DNA of 64,000 bases from contig OX465281.1 in the NCBI GenBank assembly GCA_949987705.1, forward strand, positions 28,008,942 to 28,072,941, written 5' to 3'. How positions within the stretch are numbered: position 1 is the first letter of the stretch; each line of letters opens with the position of its first letter. The translations under genes were made by a program, and so were the position numbers. The notes beneath the pieces were generated by a model. The model did not search any database, had not been told where the DNA came from, and was given only the letters and a program-made list of their open reading frames with translations. The stretch comes from Thereva unica. Taxonomy: Eukaryota > Arthropoda > Insecta > Diptera > Therevidae. Shown here piece after piece: positions 43,826 through 55,520 of the stretch.

Positions 43826-45240
43826 AATCACGACCTGCTCCTGCGAAAACTGGCGTCACAAGCACATTTTTCTCTTTCTGCACTTAAACTTTTGCAAAGT
43901 TTCTTATCTAACCGCTCTCAAAAGGTTAAACTAGGTGGCTCTTGTTCCTCAAGTGCCCTTCTTCACGCTGGAGTCCCTCAAGGCTCCATTCTTGGACCTC
44001 TTTTATTCAGTATTTTTATTAACGACCTTCCCTTAGTAGTAAAATATTCTAAGATTCATATGTATGCAGACGATGTGCAGCTTTATCTCCCAGCCCCAAA
44101 AGATCAAATACATTTATGTGTGGAGAAGCTTGCTGCTGACTTGCGTCATATATCCTACTGGTCGACATTAAATTTACTGCAGCTAAATACTTCGAAGTCC
44201 CAGTGTATTTTTTTCTCTCACTCCGCTACTGTTCGTCCTGACCTCTCCGCTATCGCGTTAAACTCGGTTCCTCTTGTTTGCGTTGATAAAGCAAGAAATC
44301 TTGGGGTGGTACTGAATAGCAGCATGACCTGCTGCGATCACATTAGTTTTATTGTTGGTAAAACCTATGGACTCCTGTCAAGACTTCGTTACCATTGTGG
44401 CTTGCTAAAGAGGTCTGTACGTATGAATCTGCTTAAAGCCCTAATACTACCTCTTCTAATGCATGGCCTTTCCATCTTTCCCTCACTCGATTCTTCTTGC
44501 GCCCGTAAACTTGAAGTAGCGTTTAACGATTGTGTACGTTTTGTTTATAAGTTACGCCGTTTCGACCACATTTCACCCTTCACGAACACAGTTTTGGGCT
44601 GCTCTCTAAATGAATATCGTGAGTTTAGGCTTCTACGACTGTTTCACGATATCCTTCATGAGCGTAAACCTGCATACCTCAAGCAGTTTGTGCAGCTTTC
44701 GCAATCCCTCAGAAATAATAATTTAATAATTCCTCAATTTCGCACGTTAATTGGCCAGCGTTCTTTCTTTGTCTTCGTAGCTCAACTTTGGAACTCTCTC
44801 CCTGTTAATTTACAACGCATCGATTCATTGGGCACTTTTAAGAAGCAACTTTTTGAATTTATTTTAAATAGAGCGGATTAGAGCATGAATATACAACTAT
44901 TTTGTTCTTATTTTTACTTTTTTTTTTAATTTTTATTTTATTTCCTGTTTTATTTTCTTTCTGTTTTTGTATTTTACCAATTCTTTTTTTTTCTTTCTTT
45001 TTTTTTTCCTTTAATTTTAGTTCTTGCTTTATTTATTTATTTTATCTTATTTCTTGTTCTTTTTAAGTTATTTATTTTTTTTATTTTTATATTATTTTTT
45101 GAAGTTTTTTCTTTTTTATATTGTGTTTTTAAGCTTGTTATATGCAATTTGTTAATTAATGTACTAATTTATAAGATTTGAATCTTTGTACATGATTTTT
45201 CTAAATAAACAAATAATAATAAATAATAATAATAATAACG
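43826..45240 (+). mobile_element. 5'-truncated CR1/L2-group LINE
   Basis: Similarity to the LINE at 5600-8666 begins within the RT palm (DHxLLLRKLASQ) and runs to the AAT-triplet tail. The 3' UTR is a long T-rich tract. The copy is a different subfamily, because protein identity to the first copy is moderate. Confidence 0.85.
43892..44881 (+). CDS. Truncated LINE reverse transcriptase, 329 open codons
   Basis: The frame holds [20 protein letters not shown], the catalytic YADD at residues 58-61, NLGVVLNSSMTCCDH, and the C-terminus [16 protein letters not shown] to a natural stop. The endonuclease, fingers and first catalytic aspartate are missing, so it cannot act on its own. In-frame sequence continues upstream to about 43830. 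No internal stop is present, which suggests recent insertion. Confidence 0.85.
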   Translation: MQSFLSNRSQKVKLGGSCSSSALLHAGVPQGSILGPLLFSIFINDLPLVVKYSKIHMYADDVQLYLPAPKDQIHLCVEKLAADLRHISYWSTLNLLQLNTSKSQCIFFSHSATVRPDLSAIALNSVPLVCVDKARNLGVVLNSSMTCCDHISFIVGKTYGLLSRLRYHCGLLKRSVRMNLLKALILPLLMHGLSIFPSLDSSCARKLEVAFNDCVRFVYKLRRFDHISPFTNTVLGCSLNEYREFRLLRLFHDILHERKPAYLKQFVQLSQSLRNNNLIIPQFRTLIGQRSFFVFVAQLWNSLPVNLQRIDSLGTFKKQLFEFILNRAD

Positions 45241-48200
45241 TCCTGTCTTGGGTATAAATGTTATGTTGACATTTCTTTAGACAGATGGGATATAAAAATG
45301 AGCATTTTGCATAGTAGGGGGTAGCGGTAGGGGCGTGATTAGGTCACAGACCTCCGGTAGCAGAATAGCATAACGCCGGGTCCATGTTTGCAGAACTGAC
45401 TTAGATCTAAGTAGCAGCAAAGCGTTCATAACCATTGCAGTTAAATTTTCGAAGTCTACTAAGTCAGTATTAAGTTTAGAACTGCAAAACTTACCCTGCG
45501 CAGTCAGAACTGCAAACATGAATCCGTCCTAAATCTCTGCTCCAGTAGAATCGTATTGTTTGAATCTTATCGCTTGTGATTACAGACGGGGTTTGGTTTT
45601 ACTGCAGCAGCTTTGGTCACTTTAGGGATTGGGAGTATTAGCTGCCGAGCAGAACTGCACTCCCATTCTAATAAGTGGTTGTAATTAGGAAATGTCACTT
45701 CATGCACAATATCAAGGTTTCTTCGCTAGACTGTGTGAAGAATTCATCAGTTCTTTTTTACTAGACCTTTGTGGAGTTTTGCTGAGTCTCGTATGTCTTC
45801 GATACCCTTACAGAAATTCCTCCGGGTCGTCTAATCGCCCAATTATAGGGCATTAGTAAGCTATTTATAATTCACATAATTGCCGCTCTTCTTGGCTGCT
45901 TTCGTATAACGGATCTAAACTTGAAGCTCATTATTCCACCATGGAGTTGCCTTATTGTGCGTCCTCATCAAAACAGTCTAATGTACTCTTAATGAAACGA
46001 TTTTATTTGGGGAATGCTTGTATGGTCTAGTTTCTTTAATTTTTATTGCGTTCATGGATTTCCTTCGGCAATAGGCCTCGCAGATTTGGTAAAACAAAAT
46101 AAGAACAAACATATGCTGCAGAGTTTGTGTTGCGAAAACACAAGTCCCGCTTGTTAAATTTTTTTTAGTAATGCAACTTCGGTTACACGGGATCTATTCC
46201 TATCGTTTTTGTATAGGTTACTGAATCGTATCCTAGACAGAGTGTCCCACCTCTTGATATGGAGAAAATTGCATTGGCTGCAGATTGCAATTATCTGTTG
46301 TAACGACCCCGTTGGGAATGTGATTAGGGAGCAAGATATATGTACATATGTTTGCTATCCGTGTATTACACAACGTTATATTTGAAGAGTTTATGTTGTT
46401 AAGCGTTAATTAATACATAGTTACTTTAAATCGTATCAGGTCAATTAAGAATGTTCATTAGTAGTGTTTAGTTCTTAAAGATTTTAAGTAAGTACCTTAT
46501 TATCATAGTTGCCGCTTTCCTTTCATCTCCTTATTATATCAAATCAAAATCTCCAACAGCATCAGCTCACACTTAGTTCTTCCTATTCCACATGAATTAA
46601 CAAGAGTGTTTCCTCTGAAAAAAAAAAAAAAAATAAAGAAAACAATTTTTTATTATTTATATTAACTTACAAGAATTTTGTTGTTAATTAAATGGAAGTA
46701 TTTACATTTTCTAATTAGTGTCAATAAGTGTGTTGAAAATACTCATCAAAAAAAATATTCTTCTTAAACTGAAAATTACTGCTAAAGGACGACAACAACA
46801 ACAACAACCTCGAGATTATTCCCTAACGAAGAAGCGCTCGCGTGGGAGGTTGTTAGTCCTACACATAAAATCCTTGATAAATGTAAAAATACACTCTGCT
46901 CTAGAGAGAGAGGAGCTTTAATTATTCCTAGAGAAAGGACGAATATCTCCTTTTCTTCAAGCTGCAATTTCGTGCCATGAAGGAAAAATATAAAAAAAAT
47001 ACTGTTTGCTTAAAATTCTTGTATCGACAAGGACATGATGTCTACTTTCTCAATTTTTTATATGTCCACCCACACCTTCTTTCTTTTGGGGCATGGAAGG
47101 AAGAGTATTTACTAAAATGTTGGGAAAAATTCCCTCAGACAAAAAAAAATTTTTTTTTTCGTTAGTCAAGACCAAGAGTAGACAACAGACGACGACGGAA
47201 CACAGATTTTCACGATGATATTTTTCTTGTAGGGCCCCAAAAAAAATTTTTTTTATTTAATCTCTTTTACCTTCATCATCAGAAATTACCTGTAGAGAGA
47301 GGGAAAAAACTAGGATACGGTGTAGAGTGTTTTTGGGGGTGGCATTAAAAGATACATAGCATATGGTATTTTGCTCTCTCTCCTTATGGTGACTGGCCAT
47401 GTATGAATTTAATGTAGAAGTTCTACCTTGCCTACAAAGATTCTTAACTCTCTCGTGCAGTGTGCTGCAAGAATTGCTCCTATTTTTGTTATATTTTTTA
47501 TGTCACGTATATCCCCTCCACTTGAATGATACAGAGAGAGAGAGAGCAGAAGAGTAGGCATTAGGATGCCCCCAGGATGCCGTATTATTCGGCGCCTTTG
47601 GAGAGTTGCCCCCTCCCCCCCGTCCTTCTTTCGTCTATCTTTTCTATTTCGATATTTTTTCTTTGCCTTCACATTTATTTGCAGAAGAAGAACGTATATG
47701 TTCTGTATGCTGTTCTTGAAGCTGGGATCCTTATACTTTTATTCACTCTGTGTACACGAACACATTCATACTACACCCCCATACAGTATACCCTATGCTA
47801 TATACATATACATATAACACTTTGTTTGTCGTTGCCACAGTTTTTCGTTAGCACAACACAAACGGAATTGATGTAGCACAAGGCGATCTGTCTCCTCTAT
47901 ACGGCGTTTATCTACAAGTCCTTTTTTTCAAAGTAGCATATTTATACATACATACATACATAAAAAATGCAGAAAGAAAATTGTTGATATTCTGATGGAG
48001 TTCGAGATATTTAACATATTTCTGTATATTGTGACAAGTATGTGGGAGTGGAATTGGGTCTTGATTGCCCTAGCTTTACTGCATAAGAATATGTAAATAT
48101 GATTGTTCCCATCTCAACCACAGTTTATTCCTCCCCTCCCTCTGTTACTCCTCTCCTCTCTTTCGACCCACCCTGCACCCACGCTAGATACCGCCATTTG

Positions 48201-49250
48201 CTTGCTGCTCTCCCTGCTACCATAACCCTCGTCGCCTCATCACAAATATTGCTTTAGCGCCGCGCTATATAGACTTTGCTTGCCTCCGAAAACGCTGTAT
48301 ACAATTTCAGTTATGAATTTTGGCAAGGTACCAACTGCTGCAATAAGGCAGCCCTGCATATATTTTTCGAAAATTAATGGGATTGGGTTTTCTGTTACAT
48401 AAATCAGTAATTTTGTGGTTTCTTAAATATTTATTATTTTCTTAATATTTATACTTACATACATAGTCTTAATTATTAAACAATACTTGTGCTGAATAAT
48501 TATTAATTATGGGGGAATTAACTTTAATTAAGGCATCATCGACATCATCGAGTCAATTCGGCACGTTTTTACTTTTCTCTCCTTAAGGAGAAGGCTTTCA
48601 TTAATTTCTATCTATTTTATAGTCTCGATGATAAAATAGATAAATTCGAGGATGAAAGGCAACGCGTACGTTATTTCTTGGCCACAGTGTGTGCGCTTAC
48701 ATGAGCTGAATATGAAAGTAGCCGGGAGCAACTGGTTTATACCAATTGAGATATGTTAGATGAGTTAGGGAAAAAATAATTAACTGTCAGTTGAACAGTA
48801 CATAATATTTTTTGGTCTATATAAAAAACAAACAAAATGGAGTGTTTATGGTTGTCAGAATAAATCTACTCTTGGTAATGTTAGCACATTTATAAAAGAG
48901 GCTTAGAAGAGTGGGGTTTGATTTATATGTAGGTGTACCTAGGTAAATGCGGCAGTACCTGCAGAGAATGGAGATAGAATTGACCCTGAAACTTTACCGC
49001 ATTCCGCTCGCATTACATAAGCATATACCATTGTGTTTTTATAGTGACTTTAGATTCTGCGTGTTATGCTCAACTAACGGCTAACAATGTTATGCTTAAC
49101 TATTTCCTATTTTGAAACCTCTAACCAAGTCCTGTAGAAAAGTTTTCCGAATGCACGGTATCTGATGCCAGCGAGAGCTGGGCATCTGCAGAGCAAATTT
49201 TCGGCTGTCTATTTGGCTTCACATAAGCTTGACTTTGTCCTAAAATCCCA
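45241..49250. other. Long stretch without a recognised gene
   Basis: The region has homopolymer and simple repeats (poly-A at 46619-46634, CAA at 46790-46807, AG at 47533-47544, TACA near 47946-47961). There are CT-rich blocks at 48120-48220. It may contain regulatory or UTR sequence of a distant gene, but nothing is specific. Confidence 0.35.
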
Positions 49251-49830
49251 TTTATGACTAGGTTCAACCCAGGTTCAACCCAGTCATATATGGGGGTCGA
49301 GTTGAAACTGGATCCACTTAACCCATCTTAGCTCTCGTGCCTAGGTCGAGTTTATAGTTCGCATCAATTTTGCGGGTTGAGTTGTATTTGGGTTGAAGTG
49401 ACATTTGGTTTCTTTGTTTACCATCCGTGAAGTTTGGCTTCGGCGTTAGTTTTGGGTTCGAGAACTCTACACAAAAATTTGAGGTTATGTTTTGTTTTCG
49501 GCTCAACCTTACTCAACTTTTCAAAGTAGGCAAAAACGGGGTAATGAAGTACTTTTTGTATCTAATTTGTAATTGATTTTTTAAGTGATCAAGCGACCAT
49601 GGAAACGGGGTTGAGTAGTTTCGTTAAATCCAGGAAAACTCGATGAAACCAGTCTGGTTAAGCTGGGTTTTGCATATGTTGTTTGACTATATTCCAACGG
49701 CGACGCAATGTAAAATTAATTATCTGTCAGTTTAACCCAGAACTGTCATGGAAACAGCATCGAGTTAACTTGAGGGAAAAAGCGCCCTGTTTACTCAACG
49801 AAAACTCTACCTCGGCTCTACACAGTAAAT
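49250..49830 (+). repeat. Dispersed repeat with inverted relative at 59225-59470
   Basis: The blocks tttactcaacgaaaactctac, gttaacttgagggaaaaa, ggcgacgcaatgtaaaatt and gaaaactcgatgaaaccag recur as complements, in matching order, at 59225-59470. The left part has tandem ggttcaaccca units. Confidence 0.65.
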
Positions 49831-49999
49831 AATCATACGAAAATTGACAGCACGGAGTTTACACTTCTTGTATAGTCTTCTTGATTCAATGTGTCGAACA
49901 GTGTCGTTGATATCTGTGGCTTGTATCGTGCCGATATGGACTGGAATAATAAAAAACAAACCACATTATTTATTGAAGATCTTCTTCTTCTTTGATCTG

Positions 50000-51060
50000 T
50001 TAGCTGGCGGTCCGAGCGGGACGTCCCCGCAACCGGTACGCTGCTGTCGGTGTCGCTGGGTTTCTATTCACGATTGGTTTCCATTCGATATTTTCAGCCA
50101 GGGTTTCTTCGGTGCCGAACGCTGAATTCTCCAGTCTGCCGAACGGTCTCGCCAGAGAAGTTTACGTGGCAAGCGGTTATCATCCTTTCAGCAAACATGT
50201 CCAAACCACCGTAGTCGACGTTTTTGCATTTCTTCTTCGATCAGTGTCTGCTGATCGCATTTTTGTCTGACTGTCTCGTTTCGAAGGCGATAGTGGGACA
50301 CCGAGAATCTGCCTCAAGCATCGCATTTGGAAGACCTCCAGTTTCTTAACGTCCAGTTTGAGCAGTGTCCGTTTCAGACCCATAAAGAAGAATTGGAAGG
50401 ATCAACGTTCGGTAAAGGCGTACTTTCGTTTTTATGGTAATATTTGTTCGTTGCCATATGCACCCCTTGAGCGGGGCGAATGTTGCTGTTGCCTGGCCGA
50501 TGCGGCTGTGAACGTCGGTCGTCGATGCTACTTTCGTTTCCTCAACCAATGATCCCAATTATTTGAACCTCGAAACCTGTTACATTTGGGTTCCATCGAG
50601 GTGAACACTGGCCCTCAATCCGTCCGTTATGAGCACTTTGGTCTTTTTACATTAATTTTTAACCCGTATGACCAGGCGATACGGGAAATGTCGTACAAGA
50701 TGTCCGTTGCTTCGGCATCCGTTTCGGCGAAGACGGCGCTATCGTCGGCGAACATTAAGTCGGTTACGAAGTTGTTGTCGTCGTATCGAACTTCGAGTCG
50801 TCCATCGAATGCTTCACGCATAATCGCGTCGATCACAACATTGAAGAGAAGTGGCGAAGCAATGTCTCCCTATCGGACACCCTTTTAAATCGGGAACTCC
50901 TCGGATAAGTCGCTTCGTATACGAACGCTGCTGGTTGAGCCATCGTTCGACGCTTGGAGAAGTTTGATGATTCTCAATGGCACGTGTTCGGTTTCCAATA
51001 CTCTCCACAAGCTGTTCCAATCAATGCAATCGAAAGCGGATTTGAAATCGATGAAAACAA
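50000..51060 (-). pseudogene. RTE-like LINE remnant, second subfamily
   Basis: Reading the minus strand from 51060 gives IDWNSLWRVLETEHVPLRI-like sequence, then GVRQGD-like residues that are lost. Next comes NFVTDLMFADDSAVFAETDA (catalytic FADD, near 50770), followed by YGLKINVKRPKC, GSLVEETKVASTTDVHSRIG and LILPILLYGSET. It ends KLEVFQMRCLRQILGVP. This sequence differs from the 29150 copy. Frames are broken at least three times. Confidence 0.8.
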
Positions 51061-51445
51061 CGACAGTTCATTTGCCGCATCGAATTCTTACTTCCATTAC
51101 CTGACGAAGATTATTGAAGATCACCATTCACCCGAATTATGCAACAACAAAATTAGTGCTTATAAAGACATAACCAGTAAAAATCATAAGTTAAAACAAT
51201 TGGAGAGTAAATATAGGGTGTATTTTATGTTTCAGGCCGACTTTGTTTGTCCGCCATTTTATTTTGGTTTTCATATTTAACAGTTTAGTAGTAATTATTA
51301 CGGAACATCTAACGCCGCAACAACGAGTTTTACAGCTCCGTCGGTCAAAAGTGACACAGGCACATTTCGACTTGGCTGGAGAATACCCGATGCGTTATCA
51401 TGTTCTACATTAAAATATACGCATGCATGGCAAATTTTAGATTTA

Positions 51446-51704
51446 GGGCTCCAAATCAAAATCGCTTTAAAAAAATTTCAGAGTGATTTTTGAGTGCTTC
51501 AATAGAAAATTGTGAGTTGCGAATTGGGACATCCGGCCAAAATCGCTTCACATAAATTTTTAGCAATTTTGATTGCTTTATACTCCTTCGCTCGCCGCTG
51601 CCACAACACTGGGCGCAACACTAAAATTGATAACATTCAATTTGCACTCACAAATCACGCTGAATACTTGAAATATTTTTGGAGTGATTTTGGTCTGGAG
51701 CCCC
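51446..51704. mobile_element. MITE with GGGCTCCAAATCAAAATCGC ends
   Basis: The right end is the complement of GGGGCTCCAGACCAAAATCAC. ATTTA flanks both ends (51441-51445 and 51705-51709). The 259-bp body is non-coding. Confidence 0.75.
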
Positions 51705-51709
51705 ATTTA

Positions 51710-53930
51710 TTAACATTTACTTTGTGATGTAGATAAACTTGGAGGCGGCTGTGGGTGTTACATCACACGATGGAAATTTTATACATCGGCCAGGAACGTA
51801 AAATACCTATGTACGTCAGATTTCCTGCCTTGGCAGAACACATTAGCGTATATGAAATTACAATTTGCGTCAGCAATGTCCATTAAAACAACGCTAAAAG
51901 TCCCTTTGAAGTTGAAAAACATATTGTCCCTGTTTTTGTTTTCGTTTTAGATGTCAACCCACTTTTCATCCCCAGCTCCAACACAATACGGATAATTCCA
52001 GGAAATTTTGAAATCTGTTGCTATCTGTCCCCACTCGTCTTCAGATGCATGGCTTCTTCGGAAAAGTCGGTAAAATATATTCTGCATGTGACGTTATTGA
52101 ATTTTACAGCACATACATATTATGTAGTCGTTCACCTATAATCAGGATACAATAGAAAACAAGTATCATGCCACATTTCGTTCAGTGTTGCCTCAATGGA
52201 ATTGCGGCTTAAATGCCAAGGTAAAGACAGGCTGACAACAAGCGAAGAAGTTGACTCCGCTGAACAAGTACCTGAAGCCACTAAGTGGAAAATTTGTTAC
52301 CGTTCATGCCAAAACATCCGATAGCTAAATATATCAAAATTTAACTTGCACAACTTACAAATAGAAGCACTTTTTCTAAAAGTAATCTCAACAGGAGGTT
52401 ACCATTTGAATTCCACTCCATTTTCGTCAATTCATCCATTTTCGTTCTACCAAATATTCTGCATTTGCTGACATATGACAGCTGTCAGTGCAATCCATTG
52501 ACATATTAAATAAGAGAAATTATTACATCATTATTCAAGGCCAGCAAGAACGGATATTACTATTTTGAAAACCCATTAAAAACTGGTAAAAATTTCACCA
52601 GAAGTGTATTGACAATTACGTGTTTACGTATATGTGGGTCGACTTAACAATCCTTTTCGGTTCGTTTCCATTCGTAATTGAATCTTTGGAAACTGGATTA
52701 AATTGTGTAGGCTATAATGGAACATGTTCAGAGTATCCGCCGGTATATTTTAAATTTTGAAACGGATTTCCGCCAACTGAAGCTGTCATTCCGAGTGGAT
52801 GTGTTGTGGGTTATTTAGGGCGTGTGCAAATACTGGCTAAAAAATCAAGGTGTTCTACAAATTTCCAATGTTTAATTTAGTACTGTTGAAGTGAGTAGTC
52901 TGCAAATTCTCAATTGGCTAAATGTCATTTTGACAGGAATTTGATTTGGTTAACGTTAGTCAGATTGCACAGATATCGTATAATAAAAATTTAATTCAAA
53001 CAATTGTAGATAAGACAGGAACAGCAACAAAATAAATCAAACAAACAAAGACTGACAGTCAAAAACTTATTTCAGAAACTTGAGAACTTGGTAAATTTTT
53101 AAACACGTGGCAATGCAATTTTTGTAAAAAATCAAGATGGCGGTTCCAGGATGTCAGTCGAATTTTGCAATTGTGTTTCCCGACTCCTGACATTAGATAT
53201 CAAATGAAAGGGTATGACAAGTATATAACAATTTGCTGTGTGGCGTAATTCCAAATATAAAATGGCGGCAGCACAAAATGGTGGATTACCTTTTTTGGTT
53301 ATCTCACTCGTGTAGCAAATTAGCGATGAAGGAAATGCTTCCAAGCTTGTATACCGTTGCATCCTTGTATCTAACAATACTGAAAATTATTGAAGAAAAA
53401 TTTGAAAATTTAGTCTTTTGTAAATTGATTTGAATTGTGGATCCAGACGACAAGGACTTTTGTAGAGTCATGTCAATGGAATATTTTTTCAGAGTTTTCA
53501 TTACTACAGCCATTCAGAAAAATATCAACTTTCATTTGAAAGTCCTTAGAGACTTTTGAAAAGTCTTTAATTCGTGGATTTCATGCTTACAACAGATTTT
53601 TCCAACGCAGCGACATTTGCCAACTACATTTGTACGGGAAAATCTGTGCGAACAAAAGTGGTTATCGAGCCACCACAAATGAAGCCGAGGGAAAATAGAC
53701 GAACTATAAATCAACAAATATCGCTGCGTTATGATGGAAACATCCACACAATAAGGAATTTTGTCCGTCCGACTTGCGGTGCACAATTTTTAGCGTAAAT
53801 TTTCCCTCTCGTAGGATGCAATAGACTCCCAAACAGTGCAACCGATCTTAATGAAATTTTAACCGTGGGTTATTTGCATTAAAAGAAAGAACATAGGCAT
53901 ATGAACATATTAATTTCTAAAGCTACTCCT
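51710..53930. other. Stretch without a recognised gene
   Basis: Positions 53130-53300 are an inverted relative of the repeat at 30876-31340. The plus-strand frame 53574-53798 resembles nothing that I know. No host exon is visible. Confidence 0.3.
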
Positions 53931-54420
53931 AGATGGCGCTGTCATGGAGAGCTTGGTTGAAAACTTGCTTCAATGCAAACCGATATCTAGGGTTTTTACT
54001 GCCCCATTGCCACTATTATATTATAATTTGGGACGAATGCACCATGGCCCATAAAAATCGCTCGAAGCGCTTGACAGGTTTTTACGGGGTTTCCGAGGAA
54101 AAACCAACCGATGGTAAGCGCTCTGACACTACTTGCAGAGGATTTTTGATCAACATTGGTTGTTATACCTCTATCAACGCCTGCAAATGAGCTTAACACA
54201 TGCTTGAAAGCATCATATCTATGGAACAGTTTTGAAAGAAATCACGTTCCAAATGCGTGTCCACTTGCTACAAGATGCCTCTGCTCAAACATTTTCAAAA
54301 CCACTTTTGAGCGTTAGAAATGGCAAAACTGCAATTGATAGCAGAACATTTTATTCGGAATCAAAAGTATGAAAAAAATGTCCTTAATGTCTCCTTACTA
54401 TGTATGTATATATTAAAATT
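53930..54420 (+). pseudogene. Helitron helicase (PIF1-like) remnant
   Basis: The frame from 53933 carries IIIWDECTMAHKNRSKRL, the Walker B region of Helitron PIF1-type helicases. In following frames come a decayed LLAEDF and TPANELNTCLKASYLWNSF, both characteristic of the same domain. Stops and shifts break it. No Rep domain or CTRR-type end is visible nearby. Confidence 0.78.
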
Positions 54421-54524
54421 CTTGTCACCTGAACTGCAAAATAAACGGAAGCTGCAGTGCGCACCAAAAGAATTGGAAATTTAAACGCAGATTAACATTT
54501 CGTGTATTTTTTTTATGTGAAAGT

Positions 54525-54645
54525 CTAAGCTTAGGTGTCACGCAAAGTACTGTGATCAGCAAAGCTGTGAAGTGAGTTGGATGGGATTGAGAGCAGGATA
54601 AAGAGCAGGATGTATGGATAAAATACAAACGCACGTGCATTTCTC
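54525..54645 (-). mobile_element. Jockey-like RT scrap
   Basis: The minus-strand translation LSIPSNSLHSFADHSTLRDT matches the FADD region of the element at 40648-42390, with the second catalytic Asp changed to His. Flanks are unrelated. Confidence 0.7.
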
Positions 54646-55087
54646 CTTCGAAATTCTTTTATGGGCAACAACATTCCTCCATAGCATCTGACCATGACAA
54701 GAATGGCAGTGGGATCGTTGAATTGTGATTGGAAAGGTATTTCTTTTTGAATGTATTTTCGTGGTGGTATTTGAAACCCTTCTTGAGACCTTTGCTCATG
54801 GAAAAAAGCAATTTTGAGATTCCCAATTGTTTTGGCGCACGCCTTCTTATTGGCCAATGGGTACAGCGAGGCGCACCGGATTTCAGCTATTTAAAATATA
54901 CAAACGATTTGATTTTCAATTAATTAAATTTTATATTTTGTTATTAAATGACTGAATCTAAAATGACATTTAAAAACTTAACGAATTTAACGAATGTCAA
55001 TAAATGTCCCTTTTGCTATCAGTTTGACTTATTATTATATTCTGGCATAGTTATATTTTCGCATAGTACGGGTTATTTCAAATATTA

Positions 55088-55517
55088 TACCTGTGACACA
55101 CTATACTTTCATTATGATGGTAACTTTCATTATGATGGTTAAGGAAATGATGGGGTGACACATTTACTTTCATTTGCATGTGTCATTTGCAAGTGATAAA
55201 AGATAAGATACTAACCGATTCTTTTGGCTACAATTGCTTTTTTTTCCTCGAGTTTTCCTGAGACATCGTTATTTTTGAAATACTTGGGCTCAGATTTGTT
55301 TGTTTGTTTTGAATTGACTGTTAAATTGTCAGTTTTAAGGAGAAAGGAGGGGAAATTTATTATAAAAATTAGTTTCCAGTTTTGCAACAGATGTCACTTA
55401 ACCGAAATTACAGTCCAAATGAAGGTAAAATACTTTCATTTTGAACTTTCATTATGATGGGGTTTTGCCGCGATAATGAAGGTTACTTTCATTATGATGG
55501 TAAATGTGTCACAGGTA
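55088..55517. mobile_element. MITE, TACCnnnGACACA family, with direct subterminal repeats
   Basis: The ends TACCTGTGACACAC and complement are flanked by TTA (55085-55087, 55518-55520). The 16-mer ACTTTCATTATGATGG occurs four times in the same orientation, at 55105, 55123, 55445 and 55485. There is no coding sequence. Confidence 0.85.
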
Positions 55518-55520
55518 TTA

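Noticed and set aside
47533..47900. Overlapping frames around 47.5-47.9 kb as a gene
   Set aside because: The composition is low-complexity and pyrimidine-rich, and the two frames overlap with no known similarity.
55105..55500. Repeated 16-mer as a CRISPR-like array
   Set aside because: The spacing is irregular, the repeats lie inside a eukaryotic MITE and the host is a fly.
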